This document shows positions 62,669-64,000 of a DNA stretch of 64,000 nt, piece after piece. This DNA comes from Tricholoma matsutake. Taxonomy: Eukaryota; Basidiomycota; Agaricomycetes; Agaricales; Tricholomataceae. The notes under the pieces were generated by a model. It had not been told where the DNA came from and made no database searches. It was given only the letters and a program-made list of their open reading frames with translations. Numbering within the stretch: the stretch's first letter is position 1; the number at the start of each line of letters is the position of its first letter. Location: assembly GCA_026075535.2 (NCBI GenBank), contig AP026539.1, forward strand, positions 7,874,001 to 7,938,000, read 5' to 3'. Position numbers and translations under genes: made by a program.

Positions 62669-64000
62669 CGCTCCTTGACTTGTTACTACCACCATAAACA
62701 GTGGTAAACACCTCTGCTCAACGTTGCAAGCGACGTCGACACTTCAATTTTCGTCCGATTTTCGATCGGATTTCACCATCACGAACGCTCTCGGCGTCTC
62801 CAGGCCTGCCCTGATTTGCTAAGAGATCTGTCCATCCGATCTCCGTGGATGCCCCGGTCATTGTTTCTGACAATGGCTGCTATCTGTCTCGTTCTCCTGG
62901 GCTTCGAGGATCCTGACTAGGTGAGTGTTGTTTATGAAAGAGTAGTCTGGGTCCCTCTGGGGGCTTAGAGTGGGTGTGGGATGCCTGCTTCAACGCTCGC
63001 CCAAGTCGACACACTCGTTTAGTTGGGGGAGGTCTGGCTTAGGGAGAAGGGACGTTATCACTGGATTGCTGGCTGTCTGGGAGGCTTCTAGCCTCCATGC
63101 TCTGTGAGTTTCTATTACTAGAGACATGCTACACTGACTACCCATTGGAATACACCATCGTTAAAAGGGGCCGGGCGATGGTGCCCCCTGGCGGCTAGGT
63201 CGTTACCTTGGTGGCCGCCACTCTCCACCAACTCTCTACCTCCGGTGCTCACTCGTCTAGGGTGTCATGACCCGGGTTCAATATTCTCCCACTAGGCAGC
63301 AGGATGTGCGGCTTGCTCGCCCCCTCGGAGCGTTCAGAGGCTGGATTGGGTGGACCCGGAATGTAGATAAGGGACCAGCTGTTATCGATTCCACGCTGCA
63401 TATTTTGATTCTTACCATCATCTACTAGCACTAACACACACTCTCTCAATGCCCAAACGGCGAACCAGAGTCCAACCACCACATCGGGGTCTACGCGACC
63501 CCGTTCTGATCACGGGCGACATCTTTGATGATGACGTCCAAGACTACGACACCCAGTACGATCAAGACGATCCGGATGTAGCTACTGCCCTACGGGCAGT
63601 TAGAGATCTATGGGCTGGAGAAGACCTCTCCGACCCTGAGGATGACGAGGACTCTCTTGCTATGCAAGAGGCCCTCAATTACGCCGAGAGCAGCCCCAAG
63701 CTGGCCTCGAGGCAAACGATAGACCGTGTGCTGTGGGCGCAGGACGTCCATGTCGCACATAAACGATGGACTCGCAGTCTCGAACGCGAGGACATGTATT
63801 CACAGGAGCTCGGCATGGCCGAGCTCTTCTATCCGGAGGCATCCCCTGCCCCATTACCGCCTTTGCCCCCCATCCCTGAGTTGGTGGAGGACGAAGTGCC
63901 GCTATCTGTGAATGACAGGTTGGAAATCGAAGCCACCTCTCATGCCATGCTACACCAACTCGACGCGATGACCATGTTCATTGGTACCGTCCGTACATCC
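62669..64000 (+). mobile_element. NA1 retroposon (copy 5), cut by window end
   Basis: 5' end CGCTCCTTGACTTGTTACTACC at 62669, complete ~780 nt leader with the hairpins, and the ORF start. Very close to NA1 copy 3. The 3' part lies beyond the window. Confidence 0.93.
63449..64000 (+). CDS. NA1-encoded protein of unknown function, N-terminal 184 codons
   Basis: ATG 63449-63451 (MPKRRTRVQPPHRGL). Open to the window end: acidic DLSDPEDDEDS region, ALNYAESSPKLASRQTIDRV, ELGMAELFYPEA, Pro-rich linker and IPELVEDEVPLS. The conserved C-terminal domain starts just before the window edge. Same variant as the ORF at 35519-36328. Confidence 0.8.
   Translation, partial: MPKRRTRVQPPHRGLRDPVLITGDIFDDDVQDYDTQYDQDDPDVATALRAVRDLWAGEDLSDPEDDEDSLAMQEALNYAESSPKLASRQTIDRVLWAQDVHVAHKRWTRSLEREDMYSQELGMAELFYPEASPAPLPPLPPIPELVEDEVPLSVNDRLEIEATSHAMLHQLDAMTMFIGTVRTS

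Noticed and set aside
1..64000. Telomere repeats, CRISPR arrays, rRNA or tRNA genes, LTRs
   Set aside because: I found no TTAGGG-type tandem arrays, no spaced repeats, no RNA gene signatures, and no LTR pair around the Ty3 relic.

Overview
The window is almost wholly a retrotransposon graveyard, most likely from a basidiomycete (probably agaricomycete) fungus. This rests on a two-gene APE-type LINE with a C-terminal RNase H domain, a Ty3-type RT relic of the usual fungal kind, GC-rich sequence, and the absence of any host gene, tRNA or rRNA that I can see. All names below are local working names. Only about 295 bp (4671-4964) and a 0.53 kb Ty3 relic (26992-27524) are not part of two related repeat families.

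Family 1, 'LINE-A', is about 6.5 kb. It has a short 5' UTR starting CGCTTCTTGTCTTGTTAC, ORF1 (640 aa, Gag-like, three zinc knuckles), ORF2 (about 1288 aa: APE endonuclease, reverse transcriptase with YVDD, RNase H, C-terminal CxC...H...C finger), a 3' UTR of about 0.5 kb and a poly(A) tail. ORF1 and ORF2 lie in the same frame and meet as TAA|ATG. About fifteen LINE-A segments are present in both orientations. The most complete are 5993-14694 (-) and 51581-60533 (+); 30311-34321 (+) carries an intact ORF1.

Family 2, 'NA', is a 1.9-2.3 kb non-autonomous poly(A) retroposon with no RT. It shares LINE-A's last ~65 bp and its first ~18 bp, so it is probably copied by LINE-A proteins. Unlike an ordinary SINE it carries its own open reading frame of 269-280 codons for a protein I do not recognise (acidic N-terminal part, Pro-rich linker, conserved predicted-helical domain, Arg-rich tail). 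Subfamily NA1 encodes the 269-272 aa form, NA2 the 279-280 aa form, and NA3 a rearranged, broken ORF that has nevertheless been copied at least three times. Hairpins in the NA UTRs show paired (compensatory) changes between subfamilies.

Layout: 1-2407 LINE-A(-); 2408-4670 NA2(-); 4671-4964 unassigned; 4965-5992 NA(+) fragment; 5993-14694 LINE-A(-) split by NA1(+) at 9868-12087; 14695-20490 mixed LINE-A pieces; 20491-22745 NA2(-); 22746-26211 LINE-A(+) split by NA3(+) at 23247-25110; 26212-26991 LINE-A(-); 26992-27524 Ty3 relic; 27526-30310 NA1(+) split by an NA(-) at 27717-28417; 30311-34321 LINE-A(+); 34325-38432 NA3(+) split by NA1(-) at 34878-37108; 38433-44936 LINE-A(-) split by NA1(-) at 39422-41657; 44940-45468 NA(+) pieces; 45469-46901 LINE-A(+); 46902-62144 LINE-A(-) split by NA2(-) 50258-61477, itself split by LINE-A(+) 51581-60533, itself split by LINE-A(-) 53592-56478; 62145-62662 NA3(-) piece; 62669-64000 NA1(+), cut by the window end.

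Seven of these nestings are confirmed by 10-14 bp target-site duplications readable on both sides. Several other junctions lack a duplication and point to later recombination or deletion. Many premature stops are CGA-to-TGA changes, as expected for methylated, silenced repeats. The locus may be a heterochromatic, centromere-like or targeted-insertion cluster; that last point is inference.
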